DNA of 64,000 nucleotides, taken from VRUE01 sp963712595 (lineage in GTDB: Bacteria > Actinomycetota > Thermoleophilia > Solirubrobacterales > 70-9). The stretch lies in assembly GCA_963712595.1 (NCBI GenBank), contig CAVQIM010000001.1, forward strand, positions 930,001 to 994,000, read 5' to 3'. Under the pieces are notes generated by a model. That model was not told the origin of the DNA. It ran no database searches and worked only from the letters and a program-made list of their open reading frames with translations. The position numbers and the translations under genes are program-made. Numbering within the stretch: position 1 is the first letter of the stretch; every line of letters starts with the position of its first letter. Positions 31,494 to 41,944 of the stretch are shown piece by piece.

Positions 31494-32748
31494 CGAGCCG
31501 GGGCGACCGCTCGCCGTGACCGGCGCCGACCTCGACGGCGAGGCCGTGGGGTTGCGCTGCGAGGAAGGGACGATCGCCCAGCTCGGGCCCGAGGTGATAC
31601 CGAAACCCGGCGACGAGACGATCGAGGCCGCGGGGGCGCCGCTCGTCGCTCCCCTCCTCAACGGCCACACCCACGCCGCGATGACGCTCTTCCGCGGCTA
31701 CGGGGGCGACCTGCCACTGATGCGCTGGCTGCGGGAGGTGGTCTGGCCGGTCGAGGCGAAGCTGGAGGCGGAGGACGTCTACTGGGGCACGCGCCTCGCC
31801 TGCGCCGAGATGATCCGCACCGGCACGACCCGCTTCTGGGACATGTACTGGCATCCGGGCGCAACCGCGCGGGCGGTGCGGGACGCGGGACTGCGGGCGA
31901 CGATCGGCGGACCGCTCTTCGACGCCGACGGCGGAACGGCGGCGATGAAGGAGTCCGCTCTCGAGGACCTCGACGAGCTGGCCGACCTCGGGCCCCAGGT
32001 CGGCTCTGCCCTCGCACCCCATGCGATCTACACGGTCAGCGAAGGCTTGCTGCGCTGGATCGCCGAGATCGCCGCCGAGCGTGAGGTGGCGATCCATATC
32101 CACCTCTCCGAGACAGCGCAGGAGGTCAGCGACTGCCTGAATCAGAACGGTGTACGGCCCGCCGCCTACCTGGACCGGCTCGGCATGCTGGGCGAGCGCA
32201 CCGTCCTCGCTCACGGCGTCTGGCTCGACAGTGCGGAGCTGGAGCTGGTCGCCGAGCGCGGCTGCACGGTCGTCACCAACCCCGTCGCCAACATGAAGCT
32301 CGCGGTCGGCGGCGTCTTTCCATATCCGGCCGCACGCGATGCCGGGGTCAGCGTGGGCCTGGGCACCGACGGTCCCGGCTCGAACGACTCCCTCGACCTC
32401 CTCTCCGACCTCAAGGTCTTCGCCCTCGCCCAGCGGCACACTGCCGACGCCACCGTCCTACCCGCCGCGGAGGCATGGCAGATCGCCACCGGCGCCCGCG
32501 CTCCCCTGCTGGGTGAAGGCCCCCAGCTTCAGGTGGGGGCGCCAGCCGATTTCCTCTTGCTCCGCCCCCGCTCCCATGAGCTGAGCCTCGGGGACCTGAA
32601 CGCCGATCTCGTCTACTCGGCAAGCGGCTCGATCGTCGACACGACGGTCGTCGGCGGCCAGGTGCTGATGCGGGACGGCGAGGTTCCGGGCGACGAGGAG
32701 ATCGTGGCGCGTGCGGTGGAGCGCTCGCGGCGCCTCGGCATCGGCTGA
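31486..32748 (+). CDS. mtaD: 5-methylthioadenosine/S-adenosylhomocysteine deaminase family amidohydrolase
   Basis: 420 aa TIM-barrel amidohydrolase. Metal ligands are visible as NGHTHAAMTL, IHIHLSE, LAHGVWL and GTDGPGSNDSLDL. This set is characteristic of MTA/SAH deaminases and related chlorohydrolases. It would convert methylthioadenosine to methylthioinosine, which the coupled phosphorylase could then cleave; this two-step MTA salvage is known in Pseudomonas. The ATG at 31486 lies inside the end of the phosphorylase gene. Confidence 0.87.
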   Translation: MDSEPGRPLAVTGADLDGEAVGLRCEEGTIAQLGPEVIPKPGDETIEAAGAPLVAPLLNGHTHAAMTLFRGYGGDLPLMRWLREVVWPVEAKLEAEDVYWGTRLACAEMIRTGTTRFWDMYWHPGATARAVRDAGLRATIGGPLFDADGGTAAMKESALEDLDELADLGPQVGSALAPHAIYTVSEGLLRWIAEIAAEREVAIHIHLSETAQEVSDCLNQNGVRPAAYLDRLGMLGERTVLAHGVWLDSAELELVAERGCTVVTNPVANMKLAVGGVFPYPAARDAGVSVGLGTDGPGSNDSLDLLSDLKVFALAQRHTADATVLPAAEAWQIATGARAPLLGEGPQLQVGAPADFLLLRPRSHELSLGDLNADLVYSASGSIVDTTVVGGQVLMRDGEVPGDEEIVARAVERSRRLGIG

Positions 32749-32753
32749 TCTGG

Positions 32754-32770
32754 ATACCCCCTGGGGGTAT
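32754..32770. promoter_or_regulatory. CsoR/CstR-type operator
   Basis: ATACCCCC-T-GGGGGTAT is a perfect 17-bp palindrome, 17 bp before the permease ATG. The G/C-tract flanked by TA/AT is the hallmark of operators bound by CsoR, CstR and related DUF156 repressors. No such repressor gene is in the window. Confidence 0.7.
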
Positions 32771-32786
32771 ATGCTACGTTGCGCTC

Positions 32787-33965
32787 ATGGCTGACGTTCT
32801 CAGCACCTTCGGCGAAGGCATCGAACAGTCGCTGCTGATGGCCTACGAGGTCTGGTGGGCGCTCGTCCTCGGCTTCGCGATCTCCGGCATCGTCCAGGCC
32901 TGGGTGCCACGGGAGCGAATCGAGGCGACGCTGGCGGGCAGCGGGGCGCGTCCGGTCGCCTGGGCAACGGGGCTGGGAGCCGCTTCCTCCTCGTGCTCCT
33001 ACGCGGCGATCGCGATCGCCAAGAGCCTCTTCCAGAAGGGCGCCTCTGCCGCCTCGGCGCTTGCCTTCCAGTTCGCCTCGACCAACCTGGTCTGGGAGCT
33101 GGGGCTGGTGCTCTGGGTGCTGCTCGGCTGGCAGTTCACCCTCGCCGAGTACGTCGGCGGGATCGTGATGATCGTGCTGATGACGGTGCTGCTGCGCGCC
33201 TTCGTCTCACCACGACTGGAGGAGCAGGCGCGCCGCCACGCTCAGGAGGCGGACGCCGACCACCAGCACGGATCGGCGCCGGACGAGGCGCGAACGGGCT
33301 GGCGCCAGCGCCTACTCTCGATATCGAGCTGGACCGAGGTCGCCGACAACTTCCGCGGCGACTGGCTGATGCTCTGGAAGGAGATCTCGCTCGGCTTCCT
33401 GCTCGCCGGCTTCATCGGCCTGCTCGGGGACGACTTCTTCAACGGCCTCTTCGTCAGCGACGCGCCGGGCTGGCTGAACGCACTCGAGAACGTGATCGTG
33501 GGACCGCTGATCGCCGTGCTGAGCTTCGTCTGCTCGATCGGAAACGTTCCCCTCGCCGCCGTGCTCTGGTCGGGCGGGATCAGCTTCGCCGGCGTGATGG
33601 CCTTCATCTTCGCCGACCTGATCGTGCTGCCGATCGTCGCGATCTACCGCAAGTACTACGGCTGGGCTTTCACCCTGCGGATCGTCGCTCTGATGCTGGT
33701 GACGATGATGGCGGCCGCGCTCGCCGTCGACGGCCTCTTCAGCGCCGCCGGCCTGATCCCGGATACGAGGCCCAGTCGCGAGGACATCTTCGGCCCGGTC
33801 GAGCTCGACTACAAGCTGGTGCTCAACGTCTTCGGCCTGGCCGTCTTCGCAGCGCTGTTCTGGCTCTCGCGCCGGGGCGGGCGGCGGGCAAGCGCGACGT
33901 GCCCCGCCCACGCGGCCGATAGCCCTGCAGAGGCGGCGAGCAGCAGGGCTACGCGGGGGCTGTAA
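32787..33965 (+). CDS. DUF318/YraQ-type permease
   Basis: 392 aa with eight to ten hydrophobic segments in two similar halves. Conserved small-residue motifs are GLGAASSSCSYAAIAIAKSL in the first half and FVCSIGNVPLAAVLWSGGIS in the second; both contain a Cys-Ser pair inside the membrane. A His/Asp-rich loop (HAQEADADHQHG) lies between the halves. This is the DUF318/ArsP-like superfamily, linked to metalloid or sulfur compound export. The CsoR/CstR-type operator in front suggests induction by copper, persulfide or a similar thiophilic signal. The last 157 nt overlap the convergent MFS gene. Confidence 0.85.
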   Translation: MADVLSTFGEGIEQSLLMAYEVWWALVLGFAISGIVQAWVPRERIEATLAGSGARPVAWATGLGAASSSCSYAAIAIAKSLFQKGASAASALAFQFASTNLVWELGLVLWVLLGWQFTLAEYVGGIVMIVLMTVLLRAFVSPRLEEQARRHAQEADADHQHGSAPDEARTGWRQRLLSISSWTEVADNFRGDWLMLWKEISLGFLLAGFIGLLGDDFFNGLFVSDAPGWLNALENVIVGPLIAVLSFVCSIGNVPLAAVLWSGGISFAGVMAFIFADLIVLPIVAIYRKYYGWAFTLRIVALMLVTMMAAALAVDGLFSAAGLIPDTRPSREDIFGPVELDYKLVLNVFGLAVFAALFWLSRRGGRRASATCPAHAADSPAEAASSRATRGL

Positions 33966-35080
33966 GCCTCCGAGAGCAGCCCCACCAGCGGTCCGCCGAT
34001 CGGGGTCGAGCCGATGAAGACGACCGAGTAGAGCGCCATCACCCTGCCCCGCATCTGCGGCTCTACCGAGAGCTGCAACGAGGAGTTGATCGTCGCGGCG
34101 AAGGTCACCGCCGAGGCGCCGAGCAGGGCGAGGACCGGGATCTCGAGGGCGAGGCTCGGCATCGAGGCGGCGAGCAGGGCGAGGACGCCGAAGGCGAGGG
34201 CGGCACCGGTGATCAGGCGGGCGTCGGTGCGCCCATGAGCGCCGGTGACGAGCGCCCCGATCACCGAGCCGGCTCCCATCGCCGAGACCAGCGCCGCGTA
34301 GGCGCCGGCGCCGCCGTCGAAGCTGAAGCGCGCCAGCAGCGGCAGGATCACCTGGAAATTGAGGCCGAGCGTGCCGACCAGCGCCATCAGGCCCAGCGGC
34401 ACCGCCAGCTCCGGCGTCCGGCGCACGTAGCGCAGACCCGCTCGCACCGCACCGCGCTCGCGGACGGCGGGTGGCGGGGTGTTCAGCTCCGCCGGCTCCA
34501 TCCGCCAGAGGGCGAAGATCATCGCGGCGAAGGTGAGCACGTTGAGGGCGAAGCAGGGCTCGACTCCGGCGGTGACGATCAGCAGCCCGGCGAGGGTTGG
34601 GCCGACGAGACGCGCCGACTGCACCAGAACGCTGTTGAGGCTGACCGCGTTGACGACGCGCTCCGCCCCGACCATCTCGATCGCGAAGCTCTGCCTGGTC
34701 GGATTGTCGACCGCGTTGATCGTGCCGCGGGCGAAGACGAGGACGAAGACCATCCAGGGGGCAACCGTGCCGGCGGTGACGATCGCCAGCAGCACGAGCG
34801 CCGGCAGCGCCATCAGGGCCTGGGTCACCATCAGCAGGCGCCGCTTGGGAAAGCGGTCGGCGAGAACGCCGCCCCAGGCGCCGAAGAGGAGGATCGGCAG
34901 GAACTGCAGCGCCGTGGTCAGCCCCACCGCCACTCCACTCCCGGTCAGCGAGAGGATCAGCCAGACCTCGGCGACCATCTGCATCCAGTTCCCCGAGAGC
35001 GAGACGATCTGCCCGGCGAAGTAGCGACGGTAGTTGGGAACCGCGAGGGAGTCGAAGCTGCGCCGCAGTCCGGCGCTCAA
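33809..35080 (-). CDS. MFS exporter
   Basis: 423 aa with 12 predicted membrane helices. It belongs to the MFS_3/enterobactin-exporter-like group (NYRRYFAGQIVSLSGNWMQM at the start; motif A-like GVLADRFPKRRLL). The gene overlaps the MarR gene by 4 nt and is its probable target, so the pair forms a drug- or metabolite-induced efflux module. The C-terminal tail after ALARRPPRRES lies in the 157-nt overlap with the permease gene and is probably non-essential. Confidence 0.9.
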   Translation of the reverse strand: MSAGLRRSFDSLAVPNYRRYFAGQIVSLSGNWMQMVAEVWLILSLTGSGVAVGLTTALQFLPILLFGAWGGVLADRFPKRRLLMVTQALMALPALVLLAIVTAGTVAPWMVFVLVFARGTINAVDNPTRQSFAIEMVGAERVVNAVSLNSVLVQSARLVGPTLAGLLIVTAGVEPCFALNVLTFAAMIFALWRMEPAELNTPPPAVRERGAVRAGLRYVRRTPELAVPLGLMALVGTLGLNFQVILPLLARFSFDGGAGAYAALVSAMGAGSVIGALVTGAHGRTDARLITGAALAFGVLALLAASMPSLALEIPVLALLGASAVTFAATINSSLQLSVEPQMRGRVMALYSVVFIGSTPIGGPLVGLLSEAYSPRVALLLAASAGLSAAWAGHVALARRPPRRESQNSAAKTARPKTLSTSL

Positions 35081-35529
35081 GGCTCTCTCTCCAGAACCCG
35101 CTCGAGAATCGCCGCGGCACGCTCCAGCGTGCGCCGGTCCTCGTCAGGCAGGTCGCGCATGCGCTGCGCCAGGTAGGCGTTCTTGCGGCTCCGCAGGCGG
35201 CGCAGCCGCTCGCGCCCGGCGGCGTTGACGCTTACCAGGGCGCTGCGGCCGTCGGCCGGGTCGGGGGTGCGATCGACCAAGCCTGCCTCGAGGAGGCCGC
35301 GAAGGATCCGGGTCGCGGTCGGCCGCTTGACCCGCTCGATCTCGGCCAGCTCGCTCGGCGTCAGCGGCCCGTGCCGCTCCACCGTCGCCAGCGCCGAGCC
35401 CGCCGTCGGGGTCAGCTCGGACCCCGCCCCAGCCGCCTCCTGGCGCAGCCGGCGCGCCGTGCGCACGATCGCCATCCGCAGCCTCGCGGCAGAATCGGTG
35501 AGGGTGGCGTCTGAAGTTGCCTGCGTCAT
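35077..35529 (-). CDS. MarR family regulator
   Basis: 150 aa winged-helix protein. LTPTAGSALATVERHGPLTP, SELAEIERVKRPTATRILRG and the wing DRTPDPADGRSALVSVN are typical. It precedes and overlaps the MFS exporter, and the perfect palindrome 35546-35560 is just upstream of its start. Autorepression relieved by the exporter's substrate is the likely control. Confidence 0.92.
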   Translation of the reverse strand: MTQATSDATLTDSAARLRMAIVRTARRLRQEAAGAGSELTPTAGSALATVERHGPLTPSELAEIERVKRPTATRILRGLLEAGLVDRTPDPADGRSALVSVNAAGRERLRRLRSRKNAYLAQRMRDLPDEDRRTLERAAAILERVLEREP

Positions 35530-35545
35530 AGTTAGCGTTGGTAAT

Positions 35546-35560
35546 TAGTTTAGCAAACTA
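35546..35560. promoter_or_regulatory. MarR operator candidate
   Basis: TAGTTT-AGC-AAACTA is a perfect 15-bp palindrome, 16 bp upstream of the marR ATG (35529). It is AT-rich in a GC-rich setting and has the size typical of MarR-family sites. The divergent DUF2332 gene begins 55 bp away and might also be affected. Confidence 0.65.
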
Positions 35561-35615
35561 CATTCTCCCGGTGCCGGCTGAGAGTCCTTCGTTCGATTCT
35601 TAGAATCCGGCTCCG

Positions 35616-36650
35616 ATGAGCGAGGGGGCACAGAGGGAGATCGCGACACAGCTGAAGTGGCAGGCGGATGCCTGCCGCATGATCGGCTCGCCGCTCTACG
35701 CCGGCCTGCTCGAGCGGGCTGCCGCGGACGCCGAAGCGCAGGGGCCGGTCTGGGATGTCCTGCGCGGGCACGAGGGCGACCCCCGATTCTCCGTGCTCGG
35801 GCTGAGGCTGCTGGGAACGGTGAACCGGATGGTGCTGAGCGGCCGCGAGCCGCAGCTCGCAGCGGCCTACGAGGCGGGCGACCCGGCGAGCGCCTGGGAG
35901 GTGCTCCGCGAGACGATCGAGCGCAACGCCGAGGAGCTGCGCCCCCTGGTCGACCTTCCCGTGCAGACGAACGAGGTGGGCCGCTGCAACGCCCTGCTCT
36001 TCGGGTTCCTCACCGTCGCCGCCGAGACGGGCATGCCGCTGCGCCTGCTCGAGGCCGGCGCCAGCGCCGGCCTCAACCTGCGCTGGGACCGGTTTCGCTA
36101 CGCGGCCGACGGCTTCTCCTGGGGCCCAACCGACTCGCCGCTGCAGCTTGAGTTCGAGCTCGAAGGCCAACCGCCCTCCTTGCCGACCTCCGTCGAGATC
36201 GCCGAGCGCCGCGGTTGCGACGCAAACCCGGTCGACGTCACGACTCCCGAGGGCCGCCTGGCCCTGCTCTCCTACATCTGGCCCGACCAGCCCGAGCGAA
36301 TCGCCCGCATGCAAGCGGCCCTCGAGGTCGCGGAGGAGGTTGCGGTCTCGATCGAGCGCGCCACCGCCGCCGCCTGGACGCAGCGGGCGCTGGCCGAGCC
36401 CACTCCGGGCCGAGCGACGATCATCTACCACTCGATCGTCAGCCAGTACCTGAGCGACGAGGAACGAGAGGCGTTCTTCGGCCAGATCGAAGCGGCGGGA
36501 GCTCGGGCGAGCGCCGAGGCTCCACTCGCCTGGCTGCGCATGGAGCCCGCCGACGACCGCGCCAATCTCGACCTGACTATTTGGCCCGGCGGCGAGACCC
36601 GCCGCCTGGCCCGCGTCGGCTACCACGGCACCCCGGTCGAACTGCTCTAA
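35616..36650 (+). CDS. DUF2332 family protein
   Basis: 344 aa. It matches the actinobacterial DUF2332 family, recognisable from LKWQADACRMIGSPLYAGLL, PVQTNEVGRCNALLFGFL, LRLLEAGASAGLNLRWDRFR and YHSIVSQYLSDEERE. The segment LLEAGASAGLNL looks like a nucleotide or SAM-binding turn, so a methyltransferase-like fold is possible. Function unknown. Confidence 0.85.
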   Translation: MSEGAQREIATQLKWQADACRMIGSPLYAGLLERAAADAEAQGPVWDVLRGHEGDPRFSVLGLRLLGTVNRMVLSGREPQLAAAYEAGDPASAWEVLRETIERNAEELRPLVDLPVQTNEVGRCNALLFGFLTVAAETGMPLRLLEAGASAGLNLRWDRFRYAADGFSWGPTDSPLQLEFELEGQPPSLPTSVEIAERRGCDANPVDVTTPEGRLALLSYIWPDQPERIARMQAALEVAEEVAVSIERATAAAWTQRALAEPTPGRATIIYHSIVSQYLSDEEREAFFGQIEAAGARASAEAPLAWLRMEPADDRANLDLTIWPGGETRRLARVGYHGTPVELL

Positions 36651-36719
36651 CGCGCAAGTCAAGAGCCCAAGGCCGTCCCACAGGTAGGCACCCGAACCTC
36701 CGCGTCGAAGCAGACGCGG

Positions 36720-37526
36720 ATGGACCCGGACGGGACAGCGAAGTCGGTGCGCTACGGGCCGGGAATGGACGCGCGCAGCACGCGGGTTGCGGAAGCGCTG
36801 AACACGCCGATGCTGATCGCGGCGGCGTTGACGCTGCCGATGGTCGCGATCAGCGAGTCGCACCCGGGTGGGGTGCTCGAGGACGTTGCCAGGATTCTCA
36901 ACTGGGTCACCTGGCTCGCTTTCCTGGTCGAGCTGGTGGTGATGCTGGCGGTGGTCCCAAATCGCCGTAGGTGGCTTCGCCACCATCCGCTCGACGCAAT
37001 CATCGTCTTGCTCACCCCGCCGGTGCTGCCGGCTGGCCTGCAGAGCCTGCGCGTGCTGAGGCTGCTGCGCCTGATCAGGCTGCTGCGCCTCGCCCAGCTC
37101 TCGCGTGAGGTCTTCTCGCTGGAGGGACTGCGCTACGCGATGCTGCTCTCGGTGCTGACAGCGATCGGGGGCGGCGCGCTCTTCGTCGCCTTCGAGCGGC
37201 ACACGCAGCACCTCGACGCCTGGGACGGGATCTACTGGGCGGTGACGACGATGACCACCCTCGGCTCCGACATCTACCCGACGACGACGGGCGGCGAGAT
37301 CGTCTCGACCGTGATCCTGGTCATCGGCATCGGCTTCGTCGCCCTGCTCACTGGCGCCTTCGCACAACGCTTCCTCAGCCCCGAAATCGTCGAGGTCGAG
37401 GAAGAGCTGGCGGCCGAGCAGCTCAGCGCGGAGACGCTCGCCCTACGCGAGCTGCGCGGCGTCCAGGAACAGCTTCAGGCGCTCGAGGTCGCGGTCAAAC
37501 GGATGGTCGACGAACGCGGCGCCTGA
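36720..37526 (+). CDS. Voltage-gated-type K+ channel with an atypical filter
   Basis: 268 aa. S1-S3-like helices come first, then an S4-like segment with Arg every third residue (LRVLRLLRLIRLLRLAQLSR, about residues 107-126). A pore loop and S6 follow, and the C-terminus is a coiled coil (VEVEEELAAEQLSAETLALR). The pore has TTMTTLGSDIYP: residues 180-184 read TLGSD where K+ channels normally have T(V/I)G(Y/F)GD. Ion selectivity may differ. The palindromic repeat follows the stop. Confidence 0.82.
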   Translation: MDPDGTAKSVRYGPGMDARSTRVAEALNTPMLIAAALTLPMVAISESHPGGVLEDVARILNWVTWLAFLVELVVMLAVVPNRRRWLRHHPLDAIIVLLTPPVLPAGLQSLRVLRLLRLIRLLRLAQLSREVFSLEGLRYAMLLSVLTAIGGGALFVAFERHTQHLDAWDGIYWAVTTMTTLGSDIYPTTTGGEIVSTVILVIGIGFVALLTGAFAQRFLSPEIVEVEEELAAEQLSAETLALRELRGVQEQLQALEVAVKRMVDERGA

Positions 37527-37529
37527 CCG

Positions 37530-37576
37530 TTCCGGTGCGCTTTATGTGGTTTACGACCACATAAAGCGCACCGGAA
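37530..37576. repeat. Perfect 21-bp-arm palindrome, copy 2
   Basis: Arms 37530-37550 and 37556-37576 are perfect reverse complements around the loop TTACG. Twenty bp of the arm are identical to copy 1 (7376-7420). It fills the gap between the convergent channel and acsA genes, starting 4 nt after the channel stop, where it could act as a bidirectional terminator. Confidence 0.9.
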
Positions 37577-37590
37577 GCACAGCGGGTCTC

Positions 37591-39573
<1,983 letters not shown>

Positions 39574-39646
39574 TCCGCTCCTCCCGTCGTCGCTACCCTG
39601 AGCCAACGGTATCCGTTCGGGTACCCCTTGGGAAAGCGATCAACCA

Positions 39647-41032
39647 ATGCTCTTTCGCCAGATCATCCACGAGGATCTCGGCTGCGCCTCATACCTGGTC
39701 GGGGACACCGGTTCAGGCATCGCCGCAGTGGTCGACCCGCAGTGGGACATCGATCCCTACCTCCACCTGGCCCGGCTGCACGGGGTGCGGATCGGGCACG
39801 TCCTGGAGACGCACAACCACGCCGATCACGTCTCAGGACACGGCCGGCTCGCCCGCGCCACCGGTGCCACGATCCACGTCCACGAGCTGGCCGAGGCCGA
39901 GTACCCGCACGAGGCCTTCGGCGACGGCTGGACGCTGCAGCTGGGCGAGGGGGCGAGCGTCGAGGCGATCCACACGCCCGGACATCGCCCCGAGCACACC
40001 TCCTTCCTGCTGCGCGACGCAGCCCGCGGCGACGACCCCTGGGCCGTGCTCAGCGGCGACTGCCTCTTCGTCGGCGACGTCGCCCGCCCCGACCTCGCGA
40101 TCGAGCCCCACGAAGGCGCCGCCGAGATCTTCCGCTCCCTGCACGAGCGGCTGCTGGCGCTGCCGGACGAGACCGAGGTCTGGCCCGGCCACCTCGGCGG
40201 CTCGCTCTGCGGCAGCTCCGGGATCGACCTCAAGACCTCCTCGACGATCGGCTTCGAGCGCCGCCACAACCGGGCGCTGCGCTTCGCCAGTGAGGCAGAG
40301 TTCGTCGAGGATGCGGTCGCGACGATCGGCAGCAAGCCCCCCAACGTCGGGCACATCGTCTCGCTCAACCGCGGGCCACTGTTCGAATCGATCGGCGCCC
40401 CGACCCGCCTGACCCCGCACGGCTTCGAGGCGGCGATCGCCGCCGGCGCGCTCGCGATCGACTCGCGCACCAACGAGCAGTTCGACGAGGCCCACATCCC
40501 GGGCTCGATCAGCGCCTCCGCCTACGACACCGGCTTCGCCACCAAGGTCGCCGAGATGGTCCCGGTCGACGCCGAGCTGCTGATCGTCGCCGCCTCCGAC
40601 GGCAACGAGCTCGAGGCAGCCGAGCTGCTCGCCGCCGTCGGCCTCGGCGTGCGCGGCTTCCTCGGCGGCGGCATGACGGCCTGGCGGGCCGAGGACCGGC
40701 CGGTGCAGAGGATCGAGGCGATCGACCTCGGGGAGCTGGCCCGGCGCCTCGACGGGACGAACGGCCCGCAGGTACTCGACGTCCGCAACCCGAGCGAGTA
40801 CGCGGAGGGCCATGTCCCCGGCTCCATCCACATCCCCTTCGCCGAGCTCCGCGACCGCCTCGACGAGCTGCCCCGCGACCGGCCGATCGCGACGATCTGC
40901 AAGGCCGGCAAGCGCAGCGGCCTGGCAGCCTCGATCCTCCAGCGCGAAGGCTTCGAGGGCGTGATCCACGTCAGCCGCGGCAACGCAGGTACATGGGGGG
41001 CGCAGCGGAAGACGGCCGAGTCAGCGACCTGA
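39647..41032 (+). CDS. CstB-like persulfide dioxygenase-rhodanese
   Basis: 461 aa in three parts. An N-terminal MBL persulfide dioxygenase domain has ETHNHADHVSGHGRLA (HxHxDH) and later HTPGHRPEHTS, SGDCLFVGDVARPDL and PGHLGGSLCG. A first rhodanese fold (AIDSRTNEQFDEAHIPGSIS) has no Cys in its active loop (VAASDGNE). A second rhodanese carries the active C418 (ICKAGKRSG). This order equals Staphylococcus CstB, which oxidises low-molecular-weight persulfides to thiosulfate. A GTACCCC-rich stretch precedes the gene (39610-39633) but is not a clean CstR site. Confidence 0.85.
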   Translation: MLFRQIIHEDLGCASYLVGDTGSGIAAVVDPQWDIDPYLHLARLHGVRIGHVLETHNHADHVSGHGRLARATGATIHVHELAEAEYPHEAFGDGWTLQLGEGASVEAIHTPGHRPEHTSFLLRDAARGDDPWAVLSGDCLFVGDVARPDLAIEPHEGAAEIFRSLHERLLALPDETEVWPGHLGGSLCGSSGIDLKTSSTIGFERRHNRALRFASEAEFVEDAVATIGSKPPNVGHIVSLNRGPLFESIGAPTRLTPHGFEAAIAAGALAIDSRTNEQFDEAHIPGSISASAYDTGFATKVAEMVPVDAELLIVAASDGNELEAAELLAAVGLGVRGFLGGGMTAWRAEDRPVQRIEAIDLGELARRLDGTNGPQVLDVRNPSEYAEGHVPGSIHIPFAELRDRLDELPRDRPIATICKAGKRSGLAASILQREGFEGVIHVSRGNAGTWGAQRKTAESAT

Positions 41033-41061
41033 TCGCGGCACCGCGTCGCGGCGACTCGCCG

Positions 41062-41358
41062 TTAGGAGCGAGTGCGATAGAGGAGGGCGCCGCATGCGCC
41101 CATCGCGAGCAGCCCGATGTGGACCAGATCGTCGTTGTTCGTCAACAGGCCGACGCACACCACCGCTCCCGCCACGAGGGCAGCAAAGACCAGCAGACTG
41201 AGCAGGACGACGCGCTCGGCGACATCCAGCGAGCGTTGGGCCCTGGCGGCGGTGCGCGCATCGCGCGCACCGCGAAGTCCCTCACGCTTGGCCTCGCTGG
41301 CTATTTCCTCGTCGGCTAGGAAGGAGAGATCGTCTTCGGGGTGATCTGAGTCGCTCAC
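41062..41358 (-). CDS. Small two-helix membrane protein
   Basis: 98 aa from a GTG at 41358 (an ATG 5 codons upstream is also open). An acidic N-terminus (SDHPEDDLSFLADEEIASEA) and a basic Arg/Ala helix are followed by two hydrophobic segments (VVLLSLLVFAALVAGAVVCV, IGLLAMGACGALLY). No family recognised. It converges on the CstB-like gene. Confidence 0.55.
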   Translation of the reverse strand: MSDSDHPEDDLSFLADEEIASEAKREGLRGARDARTAARAQRSLDVAERVVLLSLLVFAALVAGAVVCVGLLTNNDDLVHIGLLAMGACGALLYRTRS

Positions 41359-41373
41359 GGCCCTCCGGCGCAA

Positions 41374-41944
41374 TCGCGCCCGGCTCTCGCCTCGCGCCGG
41401 CGACCGTTGGGACGACCCTTACAAACGGGGGACCTCAGCGGATGATCGGCGGAATTCCCCGCCGTGCCTTACGCAAAGGCGATGGTTTGCTCACTCGAGC
41501 TGCGAAATGAAATTCCTCGCTTCTTCAATGGTGTGCGGTATTGCTCGATGCGCCTTTGCATTGCCTGCTCCTAACTTGGGTCAATGGACTGCTCAATGGA
41601 CTGGGACTCTCGGTATTTCTTGGCCCTAGCGCCGGCTCGATTTCCAGAGGCAGCCCCGATGCGACGCTGTCGCGCTGGCGTCGAACTGGCCGGCGGTACC
41701 CCTGTGCGGCTTTTGTCGCCCTCCCGTGCCTCCCGCTGACGATGACCACGCGCTCTCTATATGAACGCTGGCGCCTAAACAGTGCAGATTCTCGGGTACG
41801 TCTCAGTGCCTGTCAAGAAAAGTCTTCTTAGCGCCCAGGCAATTTCTCGGCGCCCTGCGAATCGCTGACCAACGCGATGCGAGATCCACCAGCGGACACC
41901 GAAACGACCTATGCGTCGCGCCGGCCTGAGGGCCGTCTGCGGCT
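41374..41944. other. 570-nt stretch with no convincing gene
   Basis: G+C is visibly lower than in the neighbouring genes. Short open frames on both strands (for example 41541-41831) show no recognisable protein and poor third-position bias. A 12-nt direct repeat, TCAATGGACTG(C/G), lies at 41581-41604. It may be decayed sequence or hold an unrecognised element. Confidence 0.5.

Noticed and set aside
33312..35120. Minus-strand frame of 602 codons across the permease and MFS genes
   Set aside because: Low-complexity Arg/Gly/Ala translation in the wrong frame. The MFS protein at 33809-35080 explains the DNA.
41541..41831. 96-codon plus-strand frame in the gene-poor gap
   Set aside because: No ribosome site, no recognisable sequence and weak codon bias; not enough to call a gene.
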